Counted from the stretch's first letter, positions 11,403 through 22,649 are shown. The stretch: 64,000 nucleotides of DNA from Ehretia macrophylla (GCA_037974665.1 CM075770.1:5344501-5408500), one strand, 5' to 3'. Notes: generated by a model from the letters alone, not told the origin. Numbers and translations: made by a program.

Positions 11403-12030
11403 TCATTTAGTTGCAGGGCCAGTGGCAGCAGTGTCAGCTTCATCCCCAACCTGGTCCATGCCCTTCTTGACAAAGTCTATCACCTCCTGGACTTGGGACT
11501 TGAGGTCGGTTGGAAGCTCAGGAACCTTCCAAAATTCTGGCGGTGGGGCCTCCAAGATTTCGATGTAATCATTCTTGGAGGCGGGAAGAAAGGTCTTTGC
11601 TCGCTCTTGAGTGGCGACCTGGCCTCGGAAGTAATATTCCAGCTCGGCATACTTGGCCATGACCCCGCCCTCGCTCTCCACCCAGCTCACCGCTGCGTCG
11701 CTGGAGTTGAAGGCCTCTACCGCCTTCTCTCCATTTGTTTTGACCCGGTCGAGTAGTTCTTGGAACTTTGCCTCGGCCTTGCGGACATCAGTCTTGTAGC
11801 GTTCCACGTCCTTGGCTATAGCCTGGCTTCGGGACTCTTCCGTCTGGAGCTCTTTCTTCAGTCGGTCGACCTCCGCGGCATCCTCCTTGTATTTTTTGGA
11901 GGCCTCCTCCCTTTGGGACTCGAGCTCGGCTAGGGCATCAGCACATCGCTGCTCGAGCTCGACGCAGTAGGCCTGGATTTTGGTAAGGAGGTAGGGTACT
12001 GAAAGAACATTGGACTCCGCCTTCACAAAG
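11403..12030 (-). CDS. Antisense extra ORF of the Tat element, coiled-coil segment (3' part)
   Basis: An open frame on the minus strand encodes about 205 residues, rich in Glu/Lys/Ala heptads (e.g. 'YCVELEQRCADALAELESQREEASKKYKEDAAEVDRLKKELQ'), followed by 'YYFRGQVATQERAKTFL' and an acidic Pro-rich tail. It probably forms the last exon of an antisense gene: a splice-like acceptor (TTTGTGAAG then GCGGAGTCC) sits at its start near 12019-12020. Extra ORFs between integrase and the 3' LTR, often antisense, are known in Tat elements such as Grande and Retand. Function is unknown. It is the least damaged reading frame in the element. Confidence 0.6.
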
Positions 12031-12089
12031 GGCAACAGACACGGTCAGCCGAACTGACAGACCTTACAATACATATAATTGTGTACAAC

Positions 12090-12502
12090 TCACCGTGACG
12101 ACGGCCGTCCACATGTCGAGTGAGAGTTGCTCCGCTGGGACCCTTGTCAGCTTAGGGTCGCGGGCCACCTTGGCTGCCTCTATAAAATCCTTGCTGGGAG
12201 GGATCACCTCCACAACCTTGCCTTTCCCTGAATATTCTGCCCGAGGCCGCTTCCTGTTGTCAGGACGGGTTGCCGAGCACTCCTGCATCACCACGCCCGA
12301 GCTCGACCTCTTGGGTAGTAGAGACTCCGAGGTCCTCTTGGAAGTCACCTTGGTCCCGACGTCTCGAACTTGGTTGCTGGACCGCTGCCTCTGCTCTTGA
12401 GGAGCGGCTGGGCCAAAGCCGGACCTAGTTGAGCCGTCGCCGCTGGCCTCAGCCCCTATTCTCCTTCTCTGGACGTAAGCGAGCTTTCCAGTATCAACCA
12501 TG
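12090..12502 (-). CDS. Antisense extra ORF, middle basic/Ser-rich segment
   Basis: The minus-strand frame begins after a good acceptor (TTTTTTGCAG followed by ACATGG, near 12503) and ends near a donor-like CACG|GTGAGT at about 12094. The product (MVDTGKLAYVQRRR..., then Gln/Arg/Ser-rich, then 'RPRAEYSGKGKVVEVIPPSKDFIEAAKVA') has low complexity and a basic character, with a possible nuclear localisation cluster. It is likely an internal exon joined to the coiled-coil exon. I recognise no catalytic domain. Confidence 0.5.
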
Positions 12503-12835
12503 TCTGCAAAAAACAAAGGAAAGATAGGTGAGAAATGACCAAATACTAACTGAAAAGAACAACGGTAGATAAGGAGACGAGGAGGTTAGGCATTGATCTT
12601 GCGAACTGACTCTCTTCTGGACTGGATTCCGTATTCTCTTTAGGCTCGGGAAGTAAATGGGGATGATTCCTTGAGAGGTTGGGTTCCCTCCCGAATAACC
12701 TTGATTCCCAGATCCTGTCACACCTGAGCACACTATCAATATTTATCAGCGTTCCCGGCTCAGGTCTCAGTACCCCGGGTTCACAGCTGGCTCAACCGAA
12801 TAGTAGTCGTTGTGCCAACCCTTGTTGGAGGAGTG

Positions 12836-13657
12836 TCATTTGGTGAATATGACATTACTGGCCCAAGCTGTGAAATGAAACCACCTTGGCTGCTTCAGGT
12901 TGGGCTTGCACACAAAAAACTGCCTAAACCGACACAGGGTCGGTTCTACTTCCTTCATGAGGTAGAATACATAAAACGCCACCACTACGACCCAACCATT
13001 AGGTGACATATGACCTGGGCTAAGCTCAAAGTAATTCAAGATGCCGGCGATGAAGTCGGGAAGTAGAATCCGGATGACATCGAAGGCAAGGTCGTAGATA
13101 GTGAAGTGGTCGGGAGGAGGATAGCAAGCGGATTTGTGCCGACTCGGAACCTTCAACTTGTGGTGTCGGTCTACCGACCAATTCTTTAGCCTAGCGTTGG
13201 CCATTTGCACAGTAGAATGGCACTCGCGCTTACAACAGGCGAACAATTGCTCAATCCTCTTCCCTCGAGCCGATAAACCACTGGCCGTAGCCCAGTTTCG
13301 GGGTCGAACTGCCCTCACCGGGACTTCTTCAATCGGCTCCGCCGTGGAGGCTCTAGCTAAGTACTCCTGTAGTATCTCGACCCCCTCCAACCGGTTTAGA
13401 GATGACCCATCTTCTTTATCTCTCACTTCTCCCAGGTTGGCCAAAGGATTCTCCTCCTGCACCTGCCTGAGCCCGATAACTTGGCAATCATCATCACTCT
13501 CCCTGGGGCCAGATTGCCGAGCTGATCTTTGAGATACACCAGTGCTGTCATCACCGTGACCTCTATCCGAGGTGGATTCCGAGCTCGATGGATTCTCGTC
13601 CCCTCCATAGGATCTCACCTCCATCACTTGGGAATCTTCCGACTCCGACCTTCCCAT
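12836..13657 (-). CDS. Antisense extra ORF, first segment with 'putative gypsy type transposon' domain
   Basis: The ORF starts at ATG 13655-13657 and runs 273 codons. Residues 1 to about 110 are acidic and Ser-rich. Then come 'HFTIYDLAFDVIRILLPDFIAGILNYFELSPGHMSPNGW' and 'RFRQFFVCKPN', which match the plant domain described as putative gypsy-type transposon (PF04195-like, from memory). A TGA ends the frame, but the following sequence still reads 'SSNKGWHNDYYSVEPAVNPGY' in frame, as if one stop had arisen by a C-to-T change. A splice-acceptor-like TTTGTAG lies immediately before the ATG. A TATA box sits 254 bases upstream on the same strand. Confidence 0.6.
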   Translation of the reverse strand: MGRSESEDSQVMEVRSYGGDENPSSSESTSDRGHGDDSTGVSQRSARQSGPRESDDDCQVIGLRQVQEENPLANLGEVRDKEDGSSLNRLEGVEILQEYLARASTAEPIEEVPVRAVRPRNWATASGLSARGKRIEQLFACCKRECHSTVQMANARLKNWSVDRHHKLKVPSRHKSACYPPPDHFTIYDLAFDVIRILLPDFIAGILNYFELSPGHMSPNGWVVVVAFYVFYLMKEVEPTLCRFRQFFVCKPNLKQPRWFHFTAWASNVIFTK

Positions 13658-13904
13658 CCTGTCTACAAATTAAAATATATGTACAGGAATATCTAAAGTG
13701 AGTCGGGACGTACCTACTACTCTAGTTGTGGAAGATGACCCGATCTAACTGCCTCCGACCTAATTGGCTCCAAGCTAATGGATCCTGAGTTGAACACACC
13801 GAGAAGATTGCTTGCTGAGCTAAAAATGTCTGACCACTCTGGTTGCCGACTGAAAGCTCTCCAAATTTTGTGATCAAAGTGTGAAATGAATCTCGAACTT
13901 CAGG

Positions 13905-13920
13905 GCTCCATTTATAGGCA
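13905..13920 (-). promoter_or_regulatory. TATA box for the antisense transcription unit
   Basis: The minus strand reads TGCCTATAAATGGAGC, a near-perfect plant TATA context, with TATAAA at 13916-13911. It points toward the antisense ORFs, with the first ATG at 13657, and not toward gag-pol. No experimental support. Confidence 0.5.
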
Positions 13921-14106
13921 ACTCTAGTAACCGTCTCGAGAATCCCAAACGTCGCATCTCGTCATAATTGCCAGGTGATATGTCAGCCATCCGAAGGGCA
14001 TGCACCACTGACGTGGCCATTCTCTCTGCCAAGGTCGGGTACTTCCAGCTCAGGAACAACTCCTAAATCTAGATCTCACCCTCTTGATCTTGACTTGGGG
14101 GAGGGA

Positions 14107-14615
14107 TGGATTGATGAGGGTGGACCCCGAGCTGAGGTAAGATACCCGCACCTAGCTGAGGCTGGCCAACCCAAGCCAAGGCCAACCCAGTCAGCTAATG
14201 TTTAATCTGGATGCTGATCCAATCTCACCCCGACCCAGAAAAACCCCGACCTCTGCGCTAGCTGTTCTGATGGGACATAAAGCCTTAATAGGACATAAAG
14301 CTGTACCGCATTAAATGCTGTCAGATCTAAATTTAGTATAAATAGAACTTCACCCCTTCATTTCTGAGGTAACTCGTCATTAAATACTCTCAGCTACTTC
14401 GCCAGTTCGGACATACTAATCATTCGCACGCTCGAAGAAAAAATTTAGGTCATCACCCCGCCTTTTCCTTCATTTTCCTTGTGCAGGTCAGGTAGCCGAC
14501 CCGAAAATCCAGGCCAGGAAGCCAACCCAGAATTCCAGCTCGATAGGAGTAGCCTCCCAACCTCAACTGCGAGATTCCTAATCTTGACATCAAGAATTTG
14601 ATCTTGATGTCTCCA
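14107..14615 (+). repeat. Putative 3' LTR of the Tat element
   Basis: A purine tract 'gggggaggga' (14097-14106) is followed by TGGA at 14107. The matching inverted end TCCA lies at 14612-14615, giving an LTR of about 509 bp. It contains a TATA box in gag-pol orientation. No 5' partner exists in the window, so the edges rest on the PPT and the short inverted ends only and may be off by some bases. Confidence 0.45.
14337..14345 (+). promoter_or_regulatory. LTR TATA box
   Basis: TATAAATAG lies 230 bases into the putative 3' LTR, in gag-pol orientation. It would sit at the U3/R border. In a 3' LTR it could drive read-through toward the thaumatin-like gene about 1.4 kb downstream. Confidence 0.5.
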
Positions 14616-15600
14616 CCTTTGCTCTTGTTTGAAATATCTTTAATATGTTACTGATTTATTGAAAATCTTAATTGTGCGTGAGTTATTTGGCCATTCAATG
14701 AGTGCGTGCAAACGAGTGTTAATAAATCAAACAACCCACATATCACACGCATCGATTGAGCAACCAGCTGTTATGAGTTAAAAGCTCAAGTGAGCTTTTG
14801 TTGATATAAAATTGCCATCATCAAGTTTGTACAGTATATAGGGCAGTATGCAATATTTATTGTCAGGAACGGATCTAAGAACATTATTCGGTAAGAGTTA
14901 GAAACACACAATTTAGTTTTTGTATATATATGAATAATTCTTTTTAATAGGAGCTAATTAATTAATTTTTCACTCGAAAAATATTTTAAAATACACATAT
15001 TTTTAAAAAATATAACTCTAACTCACTTATTAATGACTCACTTCTTTAGATCAGTGGAGATTGTACACCTCACTGGCTTGTAAATGACTCCGTTTTTTTT
15101 TTCTTTTTTCTTTTGTGATAACGAGGTACTCTTTCTGATAAATTCTTTAAGCTGTCAAACTTGGTACATATTATCTCATCTTACGAAGGTATGATTTACT
15201 TTAAAAAAACACAAAATCTACCGTGAGTAACTGTACTATACGGTCAATAAGCTTTTTAAATGAAGAGTAGTATTTAAACAAAAGATATCTCGGGGCTGAA
15301 CAATATTAACTTTTATTAGAGTAAGGATCGTCTTATAATATTATAATGTTATAAGTAAAATTTAACAATATAAAACTATCTTATCATTTTATATAATTTT
15401 ATCATTAGTTCACAACTATTACATTTCGTTTTATAAATAAATATATTCTTGGCCGAACAAAAATTTGTAAAGGGGGTTTTGTACCGTTTGGAGTTTTCCT
15501 TTTAACAGGTTTGCATGTATCACCACATTGATTTCACCTAGGCCCACACTACTGCAAGCTTTATTCATTCATTGAACTATTTGATACTGTAACCTTACTG
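14616..15600. other. Intergenic DNA between the Tat element and the thaumatin-like gene
   Basis: AT-rich sequence. It contains dispersed repeat copy B (14868-15095: 'ctaattaattaatttttcac', 'aaaatacacatatttttaaaa', 'taaatgactccg'). The remainder, about 15100-15600, is the promoter region of the gene that follows. No ORF is supported. Confidence 0.6.
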
Positions 15601-15621
15601 TCATCCCCTATCTTTTTTTTC

Positions 15622-15628
15622 TATAAAA
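15622..15628 (+). promoter_or_regulatory. TATA box of the thaumatin-like gene
   Basis: TATAAAA preceded by a T-rich run, 106 bases before the start codon, leaving room for a leader of about 75 nt. Confidence 0.6.
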
Positions 15629-15733
15629 CCCCCAGCTCAACAAGTTTCTTAAAAGAGGAACAAATACACTCCTCTTATATACTAACTCTTCTATTTTTCA
15701 CATTAAGCAGCATAGCTTCTCACAAGCCCAGCC

Positions 15734-17948
15734 ATGGCAGCAATGCTGAGACCTCTCATATCTCTTCTTTTGCTCACCATCCTCACCGTCCACATTGCTG
15801 GTATGTCATCTAATTTCATCCTTTTCACAATTTATTTTTTGGGATGACGAGGAACGTTCTTAGGAAGAGTTTTGGATCAGCGACGGAATCAGACTTATGA
15901 TTTTTAGTTGGGCTCAAACTACACAATTTATATATATGTATATAAATAACTTTTTTTTAACGGAGGCAAAAGTGATTTTTTAGTCTAAAATTATATCAGA
16001 AATACATATATTTTCAAAAAATACAGTACTAACTTTTCTTTAATATCTCTGCTTTTAGTGTTGGTGGAGTTGTCGTCTCTGCTGACCTCTAAACGGCTCT
16101 GGCCTTGCTTTGGGCTCAGACTAGAGTCTAAATTTTGAAAAACATGACTTGTCCAGATAATGCATGCTCTAAATAGGTTAGACACAAGATTTTCTAAACC
16201 GGAAAATAATATCTCTTAACTGATTCGAACCAAATTTTTTTCTCAAACTATTGCTACACACAATTTTCTTGTTTCCTTTGGCTATGCTACATTTCATTTT
16301 CATTGTTTTTCCTTTTATTGCATATGACTAACACGTGCTTTTTGTTACATTGCTATTAATGTGGTCACTAAAACAACAGAGGTCTCCGCAACAACAATGA
16401 CATTGTACAACAAATGTAGCCACCCAGTGTGGCCAGGTATTCAACCAAGTTCAGGTAAGCCTCTGCTGGCTCGTGGAGGCTTCAAGCTACCACCAAACAA
16501 GGCCTACACCCTCCGCTTGCCGGCTGGGTGGTCCGGCCGTGTGTGGGGTCGTCATGGCTGTTCATTTGATGCTTCTGGTCGTGGTCGTTGCGCTACTGGT
16601 GATTGTGGTGGTGCCCTTTTCTGTAATGGCCTTGGTGGTACCCCTCCAGCTACTCTTGCTGAAATCACCCTCGGCAATGACCAAGATTTCTACGATGTTA
16701 GCCTTGTTGATGGCTACAATCTCGCTATTTCGATCACTCCCTTCCGTGGATCAGGTAATCTGCTCGATCGATATGAGAGCATGGTGATAAATGAGATTTG
16801 ACCGTTATAAATTATTTACACTATTATAAATAATTCATAATTGTTAGATATTGTTCATAAATTCAATTATGATATTATGTAAAAATGCTTACTCGTAAAC
16901 CAGTCCCTTAGAATCTGCTAAATCAATGCACGTGTTTTCGAAGATTTGGATATATCCGTTATATGATTATGCTGCAATTTCATAAATGGACCACCTTTTT
17001 GGCCGAGACAAACGTAGGGTAGATATTGGGAAAATTTCTAAAATAATCTTATTAAAATGACTTGGCAGTGGTATTTAACGACTAAGATCAACACATTAAA
17101 TCTAATCAATTTCATCAAAATGTTTAAGCTCGTTTTTATAGTAGTAAAAAATCCAAACTATTATAAACTAAACATGTATAACTAAACACGTAATTTTTAC
17201 AAATATGAGATGAAATGCTACACATTTTGTGGATCAAGGAAATTTGTGAACTGCTTCAAGAATCTATGAAGTCCCATCATTTTTGTAAAGATCTTCATGT
17301 TTCCTTATGAGATACCAATGAACATCAATGCATTATTGTGTCAATTCGATCAAAATAATGTTTTGTGCATTATTTTGTTAATTATTGATGTTTTATGATT
17401 TTCTTTGTATCTTTTTTTTTATATTACCCTTACTCTTCAGTTCTGATTAAAGTCAGTCCGTGTGGTTCCACTGAATCAATGTCAATTCATCATATACTGG
17501 TGCAATCCATACGTGCAGGTTCCATTAACAACATAAGAAATTAATGGCTTAGTCCAAATTAATCCATTAAATTGACCTTAAGATTTTTCCGATTACGACA
17601 TATCTTTTTCTTAGATATCATTTTTTTTTAATTTTATGCCTTGCAGGCAAATGTAGCTATGCTGGGTGTGTTAGTGACCTCAACACGATGTGTCCAGTGG
17701 GACTTCAAGTCAGGTCACATGACAAGAAGCGTGTAGTGGCTTGTAAGAGTGCTTGCTTTGCTTTCAACTCGCCAAGGTATTGTTGCACAGGCAGCTTTGG
17801 GAACCCACAATCTTGCAAGCCCACTGCTTACTCAAGAATCTTTAAGGTTGCTTGTCCCAAGGCTTACTCGTATGCTTATGATGATCCCACTAGTATTGCC
17901 ACTTGCACTGGTGGGAGCTACCTTGTTACCTTCTGCCCTCACCGTTAG
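15734..17948 (+). CDS. Thaumatin-like protein (PR-5 family), secreted
   Basis: Three exons: 15734-15800, 16380-16754 and 17647-17948, 744 nt in all, giving 247 residues. Residues 1-22 (MAAMLRPLISLLLLTILTVHIA) are a signal peptide. The mature part has 16 cysteines, as in typical large thaumatin-like proteins, and the family signature around GRGRCATGDCGG (exon 2). Arg, Glu and Asp residues expected for the acidic cleft are present (GRVWGR, LAEITL, FYDVSLVDGYN). By family it is an apoplastic protein that may bind beta-1,3-glucans; its own activity is not shown. Intron 1 carries a copy of the dispersed repeat (15880-16110). I recall an Arabidopsis relative, At1g18250 (ATLP-1), in the syntenic position. 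Confidence 0.93.
15880..16110. repeat. Dispersed repeat copy C in thaumatin-like intron 1
   Basis: It opens with 'gacggaatcagacttatgatttttag', has 'tatatatatgtatataaataac' and 'aaatacatatattttcaaaaaata', and ends 'gctgacctctaaa'. These blocks follow the same order as in copies A and B. It makes up about 40 percent of the intron. Confidence 0.5.
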
Positions 17949-18310
17949 ACAATCAGGGTTTTAGGTTTTCATTTATTGTGTACTAGGTTCGGGTTTGAAT
18001 CTACTACTTGTAATGATATAATGTTATGAGAAATATGAGATTCAATGGTGTATACTTTAGTAATTAGTTTCTTGTTAATGACTACTTATATGACATTTGA
18101 TAGTGAATTATATTGTACTACTTACGATTTTTTTTATCAAATGTTTTGCTCAAGGCGCTTTATTAGTGCAGTTTAGCATTTATGGTAACCGAAATGAATG
18201 GATCGGAATTAGAGGGGTTAAAGTAATTTTATAAACTAAAATTATCAAGACATTTTAAATAATTTTGTGGGATTAGTAAAGTTATAATCCTGCAACCAAC
18301 CATATTGAAT
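17949..18310. other. 3' flank of the thaumatin-like gene
   Basis: AT-rich 3' untranslated and intergenic sequence with several AATAA/ATGATA-like tracts. No gene is seen. Confidence 0.5.
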
Positions 18311-18556
18311 TTTTTAGTCCTTAATGTATCTTAAGTGTGACGTCATTAGTACAGTTAGCTTAAATCGTCAAATTTTTTACGTTTTTAATACGTGACCCTC
18401 ATATGTCTTAGATGGTACTTAGCTTGGATTAAGAAGTTGACGATTTTAAGTCAGCTAACACACGTGAGGGTCACGTGTTAAAAAGGGTAAAAAATTGATA
18501 ATTTAAGTCAGTTGGACCAAGGCGTCAAGCTTAAGATACATTAAGGACTAAAAGAT
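18311..18556. mobile_element. Fold-back MITE-like element with long inverted arms
   Basis: The left arm begins 'ttttagtccttaatgtatct' (18313) and the right arm ends 'aagatacattaaggactaaa' (complementary). Further blocks also pair across the centre: 'gtgaccctcat' with 'gtgagggtcac', and 'cttaaatcgtcaa' with 'ttgacgattttaag'. The arms are about 110 bp with a short unpaired middle. No ORF. The superfamily is not determined; no clear target duplication was found. Confidence 0.65.
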
Positions 18557-19659
18557 CATTTTGAAAAATTCAAGACTAAAATATCAAAATCTCCAAACAT
18601 ATAAGACCACTAGTAACATTTACTTGTTTAGAATTTTCACCAATGAGAGATAACAATTTGATACTTATGGAAGGAGATTTAAAAAGTTATTTAAAGAGGC
18701 TTCATGCTTATACCTATTTAAGTGGTGGATAATGCAAAAATGTTAGTGAAGCCACCCAGAAATGTTAGCTCATACGGGGCAGCACTTTTATGTTAGCTCA
18801 TAAGTAGCAGCACTTTTATATAATAATCGGATAATTTGGTTGTACGTGGGGCTCATGTCCTATACTTAACAGGATCATTGGGCTTCTGATTGTATATGGT
18901 CTATCTTTTACATTCAGTTAGACCATATATTAACCCTGCCGGATGAAATATTTTTTTTGTGCATAAGGCATAGGAGGCTCCATGACCTTAAATATTTTTG
19001 GTCTTTATTTCTCTAGAGAAAATTCAAACATGTCTTACACAATTACAATTTGTTCCTTTATCTAATGATCTAAAAAAAAAGTAATAAAAGAACAAAAGAC
19101 TACAAAAGGAAAGGAAACTTATCTTTACTTTCTCTTCTCCTTTTTGGCATGCAAAGAGATTATTATTAGCACTCTTTTCTATCTCGATTTTGCGACCATC
19201 GTGGATCACCCAATATGCGTCTGTTTCACTATTTGTTTCGTTAAAAGCTTTCAACGGTTTAATAACTTTTAGACTTTATGCCCATTATTTGAGAGATGCT
19301 AGATGATTTCATCTTTAGTAGAGTCAGCCTTACCTTTAGCTTTTTTGCATTTTGTGCAAGGCAAAAGGAAAAGTGAAAGCATCTACGAGGATTGAGTAAA
19401 GTGTTAAAGATAATGACTTATCGTGATAAAAAAATTTAAGTTTGAAATTTATATTCTTTTTATTACTTTTAATTGATTTGATGCATACATGATGCATTAT
19501 CATGAAATTTGGAGGGTTGAGATGGATCAAATGTAATTTTACCTAATGAGTTCTTCATTATAAAAGAAAAAAGAAAGACAAGAAAGAAGAAGAAGTAGAA
19601 GTGGAAGGTTATGGAAACAATTTATATTAAAGATGGGAAACAACAAACTGAGAAGTGCC
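18557..19659. other. Intergenic DNA, no gene seen
   Basis: AT-rich, with a direct repeat 'tgttagctcata...gcagcactttta' near 18763-18820. Short ORFs at 19024-19254 (-) and 19336-19530 (-) lack any motif. Confidence 0.5.
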
Positions 19660-19843
19660 TCCAAGAGGGTGGTCTAGTAGCAACAAGGAGAGTTAAAAAT
19701 CAACATGCTTGGGTTCAAAATTCTTACACTTTTGATAGAATTACTGCATATGTCGGGACATACCGCTACATCTGGAGGTTTACTAGTTGTGGTCGAGTTC
19801 TGTAAGTTGGATTCCCAGGTCATAAAAAAATAAAAAATAAAAT
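19660..19843 (+). mobile_element. tRNA-derived SINE
   Basis: An internal Pol III promoter is visible: an A-box-like 'tggtctagtagc' near 19670 and a B-box-like GGTTCAAAATTC at 19712-19723. A body follows and an A-rich tail (aaaaaaataaaaaataaaa) ends at about 19843. Flanks show a likely target duplication: TGAGAAG at 19649-19655 and again at 19844-19850. Confidence 0.65.
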
Positions 19844-19904
19844 TGAGAAGCCAATTAAATTCTCCGAGCAAAAACACTGAATGAAAGGGGTCAAGATATC
19901 CTAG

Positions 19905-20236
19905 CTTGTTTCGATTGAGTTTTGGAAGAAGGAAAATGTTACGGAGGAATTAAACCCTCTATAACTTTAATTGGGAGGATTTTACAATCTTTTCAATTTG
20001 GAATTTTTTTTTTTTGGGGAGGGAGCAGTTGGAGAGAGAGAGAAGGAAAGCTTAGCTTATGATGAAAAGTATTTCTTGATTCCTTGCCTTTTTTTTTTTG
20101 TTAGCACAGCTATGGATATAAAAAAGGTATTTAAGTAATTTTTCATTTAAAATTATCCATTCCTTTACTTTTTTTTCTCCAATTCAATTTAAAGATTCAT
20201 ATATCCTTTCCTTTCCCTTATGCAATCCAAACAAGA
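19905..20236. mobile_element. Possible MITE
   Basis: Ends are 'cttgtttcgattgag' (about 19904) and 'caatccaaacaag' (20223-20235), which pair over about 12 of 13 bases. The interior has T-runs, a G-rich stretch and 'agagagagaga'. Weak evidence. Confidence 0.35.
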
Positions 20237-22649
20237 TGTTATTTAGGCGTTTATGAAATGCATTAATATATATTGCAATTAAACTTAGAAATCCTTTTTC
20301 AAGATTCGTTAACGAAGGTTGAGTGTGAATATTGTCAAATGCAAATTCAACAACTACAAACCAATTGCAATAACAACAAATATCAACATGTAAATACAGA
20401 AATGTGTACATTATTGCCGGGAGAAATTGAACTTAAAACTAAAATATCGTACAGAGACAAAACCAATAATTATTAGTTGGGTGTCTGCACGAATATTTTT
20501 TTTTCTTTTTCTATTTTTTAACTTTCCGCTCTCATGAGATTCGAACCATGATCTCACAACTGTCAGGGGAGTAGCCCACCATGAGTTTACGTTGAGAGAT
20601 CAGAATTCGAATCGTATAAGAGCGAGGGTAAAAAAGAAAAGGAAAAATTCTTCTAAGAATTTGCCAGGAGGGGTCAGATATTCACATTATCTTTAGGAGA
20701 GGAGGCGACAGGTACCATTAGAATTTCTTAAAATTACATTGTCAATTACGAGGGGCATACTAAGAAATTCTAAAAGTGTGAAGGGAGTTTTCTAGCCTTA
20801 CTTACATGCAGGTGGTCACTCCTATTGTAAATCTTCATAATTAATATCGTTATTCTTCAAGAAAACTAAAAAAGAGAAACATTTTGAACATAGCATGACA
20901 TTTACTGGAAGGGAAAGTATATATTTCACTTGGATTACTTTATAGTTTTTGGTCCAAATATATGAGTTTATTACTGGTGTGAAATCTATGCCAACACTCC
21001 ATAAGTATCATTAATATAATTTAACCTGAGAGAGGTCAATTAGATGGTGGAGTCTTTGGTCCAGTTGAGCTTGATTCCAAAGACTTGAATTCGTTCATAA
21101 ATTCACTCGATCACTTAAACGGTTTTTAGCTTCATGACTCTTAAGTTCAAGAAGTATTGACTTTTCTTTTCCTCAAAGGGGTAGAGGATTCAGGAGAAGA
21201 TAACATATAGTGTTTTTTGAGTATTCGTTCCGTCTGTACTCTAGATGGGGATGGTATAAGGGAGACAAATAGGAAATAGGGCAGGTATGGATTAAATTAT
21301 AAGTCCTGAGCCAAGTTGGGCGGGAAATAGAGTTAAACATTTCTCACCCTACATACATACATAATTATTTTTATACTCTTATTTCTTACAGTTGTACTAA
21401 AATCTTAATGTTATAAATATAATGGCATAGAAAAATGACATTAAACAAATTTTATCATAATCAAAATTAATTTTATGATTTTTTTTGATTAGGAAACTTA
21501 TTTACCACATTAATTAGCCTTTGCAATCTCTTAACATGAATGCCTCCAATTCATTGTTGACGATAGTGGTTGTAAGACATTTATTAGTAGTTTCTAGTCG
21601 TGCCTGAAGATAGTCTCAAAGAATATAATTAGAGGTGCTATCTTAAAGATTTGCCATGTGAAAAAACAAAAAATATATATTAACATATAAGAGTAAAGTT
21701 ATGATCACTACTAACATGTGGATATCCAACAACCAAAAAAAAAAAAAAAGTTTTATAGTAATCAATGCATATCCAAAGAAATATTCTTGTCACATATAGT
21801 TATTTATACCCAGTGGTTTTAATTGGAACTTTTCTTAGATGTTTGAAACTTGGTTATTTTAATGTGATTTTGATATCTAGTTGGAGGCATACAATTAATT
21901 AATATGTAATTCATGTTTGACCTTTATTCAATACTTATATTTAAATATTCCTCTTTTATTATAAGTAGATTATGTTTTGAAGTTATATGTTTTATATTAA
22001 ACTCAATGTCGCATGGTTTACTAGGATTTGAAGATATGGAATATGGGATTGAACTAAGGGTACGAGGCGATATTAGGGTGACCTTTTAAGTAATTATCAT
22101 CCCTTTAACTCTTGAGAAATTAGAAAGAATCCATATAGAGATTTATTTTGAGATAAATATCATTTAAATCCTCAATTAATGATATGAATCACTAGAATAT
22201 AAAAGGTAAACCCTTTTATTTTAGTTGAAAACTTTATATGTAAGTTAAGAATACATTGATCCTTAAAAATAATAGCAAAATCACAAGAGTGAGTGCATTC
22301 TTATCCTTAATTAGCCCCAATCCTTTTACCGCCTTAAATCAGATCTTGTAATCTTTTTACCGGCCAATTCGAATTTTACTAGTCCACAAATTTATCATAT
22401 TTGATATGCATTAATTATGTTTCTTAATCTTCCCATACCCCGACAAAAAAAAAAAAAAAAAATCTTCCCACACCAAAATCTAAAAAAGATAGTGTTTATT
22501 AGGAAATTAATTAAATTATTAGCAACACAGCCAAAACATAACTCACTGCCTGTTTAATTTTGATTTGGGTGTTCGTTATATATATATATGCTATCAATCT
22601 TCTCCTTCTATACATCAAGGTTTAGGGTTTTTCATAGGCTTTAATAGTG
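20237..22649. other. Intergenic DNA and promoter of the RING gene
   Basis: AT-rich sequence. Around 20520-20640 there is a B-box-like 'gagattcgaacc' on the minus strand, but no good A-box, so I do not call a SINE. The short ORFs have no motif. The last 100 bases hold a TATA-like 'tatatatatatat' (about 22578-22590) and leader for the gene starting at 22650. Confidence 0.5.

Larger units (their letters stand above)
5770..14615 (+). mobile_element. Decayed Ty3/gypsy LTR retrotransposon, Tat lineage, 5'-truncated
   Basis: The order gag, protease, RT, RNase H, second RNase H, integrase, antisense ORFs, putative PPT and 3' LTR marks the Tat (Ogre/Retand/Grande-like) lineage. No 5' LTR or primer-binding site is visible before gag; the left edge is where composition shifts at about 5770. 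The reading frame is broken by stops (6582, 6816, 7254, 7863, 8270, 8696, 9194, 9443, 10207, 10504) and by frameshifts near 7951 and near 9620, so it cannot move by itself. It is markedly more GC-rich than its flanks, consistent with insertion of foreign sequence. The right edge is inferred from the putative LTR end at 14615. Confidence 0.85.

Noticed and set aside
20520..20640. B-box-like 'gagattcgaacc' as a possible SINE or tRNA
   Set aside because: No convincing A-box, no cloverleaf, no tail or target duplication.
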